Source: Elymus sibiricus
Taxonomy: Eukaryota; Streptophyta; Magnoliopsida; Poales; Poaceae
Reading direction: 5' to 3'
DNA: 64,000 nt
Assembly (NCBI GenBank): GCA_039707655.1
Contig: CM077666.1
Coordinates: 239,040,166-239,104,165, forward strand
Shown: positions 60,558 through 64,000 of the stretch, in pieces
Position numbering within the stretch: position 1 is the stretch's first letter
Layout: every line of letters starts with the position of its first letter
Position numbers and translations under genes: made by a program
The notes under the pieces: model-generated
The model's input: only the letters and a program-made list of their open reading frames with translations
Told to the model about the DNA's origin: nothing
Databases searched by the model: none

Positions 60558-60635
60558 GAGGCAAACAATGTTACATTACTTGTTCCATTATATAGAAGAT
60601 ACACCAGTTGATTCAAATGTAGCCAGGCCAAGTGA
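60558..60635 (+). pseudogene. Resumed exon-like sequence after the copia element
   Basis: After the GAGGC duplication the frame from 35415 continues without a stop (ATG at 60568; HYLFHYIEDTPVDSNVARPSD) up to the next LTR. Together with 35415-35454 that is about 38 open codons. The piece is short and the protein is unrecognised. Confidence 0.3.
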
Positions 60636-61677
60636 TGTAGGGTGGAACCCTAATTGACGATAGGGTGGAACCCTAATTGACGATCTTTCACGAATTGGAG
60701 GGGATCCTACGAAGAACACGAAGAACACAAGGAAGAAGACGGGAGAAATCTCAAGGGAAACAATCAAGAACAAGTCCAATCACACATCCACTAGACTAAC
60801 AAGCACATGGATCCACAAGGTACATGAACAATCAAAGGAAAGGTACAAGGTAAAGTTCATCCCAAATCCTATGAAGGAGATGAGGTCTTGAATCCACTAG
60901 GGGATCTTCTCACATGCTCACATGGAGGTCTTGATCTCCATGGGAGAGGTCACTCTCTCTCTCTCTCTCTCTCAAGAGGATTAGTGGTAGGAGCTAGGCT
61001 CAACTAGATGAGCCAATACTTTGCTAACCCTAGAATGGAGGAGGGGAAGGTCTATTTATAGTACAAGCCACGAAGGGGTAAGTGGGAGAGAGATACATGG
61101 GCCACTGTGCGCAGGCAGGCCGGTTGTACCGCTGGGAGCTTCTGTACCGGTTCCTAGAGGTGTTCGGGAAAGTAGGGACCGGTTATACCGGTGGGAGGAC
61201 CGGTTGTACCGGTCAGGTCGCAGCTGTGGGAACAACCGGGGCTGTACCGGTCTTGCGCCGCTTGATTACAGAACATGGACCGGTAGTTGGGTGGTAGTGG
61301 AGCGGTTGTTCCGGTGGACCGGTAGTTGGGCGGTAGTGGAGCGGTTGTACCGGTGGACCGGTAGTTGGGCGGTAGTGGACCGGTTGTACCGGTAATTCTG
61401 GGCTGACACAGTCCTCTTCTTCCTTCTCTTCCATGCTTCCCTCGCGGATGGTGTAGTTGTTCCTTGGCGCTTGCACTCCTCCTCAACATCCGTGAAGCTC
61501 CGACAATACCTATGCATGCACACGAGAGGAGTGTCAAGTAGTATACCATCCTCGAAGGGGTCAAGTGAACACGTGTAAAGGAGATGATTCACCTTTATGT
61601 ATGTGAAGTAGACGTCGCACGTGTCACTTGCCAAACGGACTCTTGACATGGTGATGTCCGTATGATGCTCCACATCA
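60636..61677 (-). repeat. 3' LTR of the minus-strand gypsy-like element
   Basis: About 1,042 bp. On the plus strand it starts with a 23-bp unit twice in tandem (60638-60660, 60661-60683) containing GGGTGGAACCC. It carries a (CT)n tract near 60953-60973, an ACCGGT-rich zone at 61118-61395 and ends CTCCACATCA. Confidence 0.75.
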
Positions 61678-62936
61678 TCCCCTCCCCCTTGGAAAAGATC
61701 CGTCCTCGGATCGAAAACCAAATCACCATGGGAAAGAGATGTCGCCGCCGTGTAGGAGTGGACGATCACCAAGCACTCTTCATCTTGACGCTCGAAATGG
61801 GTACTCTCCAATGTCGCATCGTCGTGTGATTCCTTCAAAAGGAGCAAGGATAACAAACACTTGGAAAAACAAATGTGGTTAGTGTTAGTGCAAAACCAAG
61901 CATTCAAGTGGTGATCCACCCAACAAGTGTCGTCGTCATGTATAGCATAAGGTGTGACAAAGGAATGAGACATGGTATGTAAGCATACAAATTGAGTACA
62001 ATCAAGATCATCATGGAAATAAGCATGCAAATGGGAGGTAGAGATGCTAATATGTGAGACAAGAGAACAAGCATCTACCTCATGTTCATAGCAAACATGC
62101 ATAAAGCGCTCAACAAATGGTCTATGGTAATCATAGGAATCATTCACAACACCAAGGAAGATGAGATGTCGAAACACATGGGGCAAGTGCAAGACAATCC
62201 AAGCATAACGTGCATAGGGTGTAGTGAAAATAGTGTGGCACTGAACACAATAGAAAGAGAAATTGTTCATCGTGTGTGAGGCAATCAAGTCAAGCATGTA
62301 GCAATCAATGGGACATGCCATATGTGAAGAAATGACATTGTTGCAATCAAACACATGGGAATAGCATGGGATAATCATGTTCGATGCAACACACAAGGCA
62401 TATATATCATGAGACATGGCAATGTGGCAATGACAAGTCAAAACAAGATCTCGAGCATGTGTGCAATGTGTCATGGTGCAAGCAACACATGAAGTATGAT
62501 CTACAATATTCATGCTCATGGTTTTGGGGTTCTCGAAAGTGAAGGATATCACCTCGAAAGCATGTCCTTGTGCGTCCTTCATAATGCCGAAGTGGTAGGA
62601 AATGCGTTGTAGAAGCACGTCGGTCGAAAGTGGCTCGCTCTCAAGAGCTCGAATGGTCAACTCACGTGAAGTGGAAGTTGACACGAAGTCCAAGTATCCT
62701 ACACATGCACACAACAAAGCAAAGAACGTATGCGCATGGTAGATAAACACATCATCCATCATGATGGTTCTCTTCTCTTGCACATAACCATTAGAAGCAA
62801 AAGTGCAGGAATAATATGATGCAACAATGGATATATTCATGGCACTAGGCATATGGTGCAAAGAAGGAAGACATGCATGCTTCGCATGAAATATGTCACA
62901 AACTCCAAATATATGGGAGAAAGCTATGGGGGCCAT
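61266..62936 (-). CDS. His/Cys/Met-rich ORF reading through the PPT into the LTR
   Basis: A 556-codon frame. Residues 1 to about 400 are unusually rich in His, Cys, Met, Ser and Thr (e.g. SHDIYALCVASNMIIPCYSHV) and have no recognised fold. Residues about 406-420 are FDPRTDLFQGGGDDV, encoded over the polypurine tract. The remaining ~135 residues are encoded by the LTR and end in the 13-residue repeat. The segment near residues 65-105 (FIYHAHTFF...RELTIRALESE) is repeated in the upstream frame at about 63580-63700. It is either an accessory domain after pol or a by-product of CATG-rich sequence. It may be complete or may be the end of a longer broken frame. Confidence 0.4.
   Translation of the reverse strand: MAPIAFSHIFGVCDIFHAKHACLPSLHHMPSAMNISIVASYYSCTFASNGYVQEKRTIMMDDVFIYHAHTFFALLCACVGYLDFVSTSTSRELTIRALESEPLSTDVLLQRISYHFGIMKDAQGHAFEVISFTFENPKTMSMNIVDHTSCVACTMTHCTHARDLVLTCHCHIAMSHDIYALCVASNMIIPCYSHVFDCNNVISSHMACPIDCYMLDLIASHTMNNFSFYCVQCHTIFTTPYARYAWIVLHLPHVFRHLIFLGVVNDSYDYHRPFVERFMHVCYEHEVDACSLVSHISISTSHLHAYFHDDLDCTQFVCLHTMSHSFVTPYAIHDDDTCWVDHHLNAWFCTNTNHICFSKCLLSLLLLKESHDDATLESTHFERQDEECLVIVHSYTAATSLSHGDLVFDPRTDLFQGGGDDVEHHTDITMSRVRLASDTCDVYFTYIKVNHLLYTCSLDPFEDGILLDTPLVCMHRYCRSFTDVEEECKRQGTTTPSAREAWKRRKKRTVSAQNYRYNRSTTAQLPVHRYNRSTTAQLPVHRNNRSTTTQLPVHVL
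61278..61395. repeat. 39-bp minisatellite, three units, in the LTR
   Basis: GACCGGTAGTTGGG recurs at 61278, 61317 and 61356. The 39-bp period keeps frame and encodes a 13-residue repeat (YNRSTTAQLPVHR-like) at the end of the minus-strand ORF. Confidence 0.9.
61678..61691 (-). other. Polypurine tract of the gypsy-like element
   Basis: Minus strand CCAAGGGGGAGGGGA directly upstream of the LTR. It lies within the coding frame, as the FQGGGDD codons. Confidence 0.8.
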
Positions 62937-63907
62937 CTCATTAGCAAGACTAAAAGCATTGTTGCACTCAATACATGGAAATCATCTAGCATGAGAGAGG
63001 CAACATATGTAGCAATTGGATCACATTTAATAGCAATCATGTGCAAAGCATGGAAATGGATGCCATCAACCGCATGAAACGAGCAAGTATGAATCATCGG
63101 TGATGCAACAAGGCAAGCAATCATAGTAATCATGTCGTGCAAACTAGTGGAGCGAAGATGCAACACACTAGAGGAAATCATGGCAATCATGTCATGTGAG
63201 CAAATAATAGGCATAACAAATGCGCATGACATATCACAAGCACGAAAACAAGGCAAGATCAAAGTATCATCATAGGCATGGGGTACAAAGCAAACATGGC
63301 AATAGCAAGTGATATCTCCACCAAGCATGCAAACACACATACAAGTAGTAGAATCATGGATCGTGTGTAATGCAAAGCATGGGTCACCAAAGCATGTCAT
63401 CCAAGTGGAAATGAGCATATCATGCAAAGTGAACATGGCAAGATGGGCATAGAATATGTAATGGACAATAACCCATAACCATGTGAGGGCCATGTAGAAG
63501 AAATGCGCGAAGCCTCATCGCAAAGAGGGCGGGTGGAGGGTAAGCACTCCATGGTGGCACACATCTTCATTGCTCTCTAGAGCTCGTTTCGTCAACTCGT
63601 GCGCTTGCGAAGTTGACAAGTAAGCTTGGGTACCTACACAACAAATAGGCAAACGAAACAAAGTGTGTGCGTGGTAAATGTACACATCATCCATCATGAT
63701 GTGTATGTGCACGTTAGAGTTAGCACAAAACAAGCAATGCTCAAAGAAATTAGAGGCATGGTATATGAACATGTCATCCATCATGAAAGAATAATTGTTA
63801 TGTATAACACGATGGGGACACAAATTGAGCATGCAAGTATATGGCACATCAATATCATTTGTATTCATGGGATGCATATGGTGCGCAAAATCATGGAAAT
63901 CATGCAA
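62924..63907 (-). pseudogene. Upstream part of the His/Met-rich frame, in two further frames
   Basis: Minus-strand frames 63907-63515 (130 codons) and 63493-62924 (189 codons) have the same His/Cys/Met bias as the 556-codon frame. They line up head to tail with it, which suggests one long frame broken by frameshifts. IYHAHTLF...HELTKRALES in the first repeats the motif seen at about 62640-62760. Confidence 0.35.
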
Positions 63908-64000
63908 TCTATAGGATGGGTCAAAATCTCCTAATAAGGATGAGGAAACTATGGGGGTCTCCTCATGAGCAATAGTGGAAACATCATATGGAGAAAATTG

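Larger units (their letters stand above)
60636..64000 (-). mobile_element. 3' end of a gypsy-like LTR retrotransposon, minus strand, runs off the window
   Basis: Read leftward, a degenerate coding region (63907-61266) is followed by a polypurine tract (61678-61691) and an LTR (60636-61677) that starts TGATGTGGAGCATC and ends CACCCTACA. The FDPRTDLFQGGGDD peptide over the polypurine tract is characteristic of the pol 3' end of some Triticeae gypsy elements. The 5' LTR, gag and pol core would lie to the right. The candidate left target duplication, AGTGA before 60636, cannot be checked. Confidence 0.75.

Overview
The window looks like repeat-dense nuclear DNA of a large-genome grass, most likely a Triticeae species (wheat, Aegilops, rye or barley). 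The evidence is a long AT-rich satellite array next to a CACTA transposon with a CACTACAAAAAAAC-type terminus, a Stowaway MITE, and nested copia and gypsy LTR retrotransposons whose gag, pol and LTR sequences resemble abundant Triticeae families. I see no bacterial genes, rRNA, tRNA or CRISPR, and no clearly intact host gene.

Layout. (1) 1-27811 is a satellite of about 43 tandem monomers of about 627-660 bp. Monomer types A-B-C-D recur in order as a higher-order repeat of about 2.59 kb. A 7,670-bp duplication gives 4,987 bp that look identical (1-4987 = 7671-12657), and further segmental copies lie at offsets of about 3.26 and 6.53 kb. (2) 27812-29741 is the 3' end of a CACTA element: a terminal exon with one in-frame stop, a GGCC-rich subterminal array, a G-box cluster and a terminal inverted repeat. 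The satellite ends 11 bp before the exon's splice acceptor. (3) 29742-35454 plus 60558-60635 is unidentified sequence with a proline-rich ORF made of a ~70-bp minisatellite and two tandem copies of a two-exon segment. Copy 1 is interrupted by a Harbinger-like element (31556-34309) that carries a solo LTR (32375-33862). Copy 2 carries a Stowaway MITE (35183-35330).

(4) 35455-60557 is a Sirevirus-like copia element flanked by GAGGC target duplications. Its 3' LTR was split by a gypsy-type element (43045-59167, duplication TTGTG), which in turn holds a related element in reverse orientation (49639-57558, near-duplication GGTAG/GGTTG). The copia pol is broken by frameshifts and stops. The middle element has only a damaged gag-protease and the inner one only an accessory ORF, so both appear non-autonomous. 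(5) 60636-64000 is the 3' end of another gypsy-like element on the minus strand, with LTR, polypurine tract and a His/Cys/Met-rich frame; it continues past the window.

Insertion order from nesting is: degenerate host segment; then copia; then the middle gypsy-type element into the copia 3' LTR; then the inner element. The most interesting points are the satellite lying in what looks like a CACTA intron, CGGT-NNN-ACCG dyad arrays in LTRs of two unrelated elements, a conserved hairpin just after the ORFs of the middle and inner elements, and an SGFG peptide motif shared between those elements. Identity statements come from reading by eye; no alignment or database search was run.
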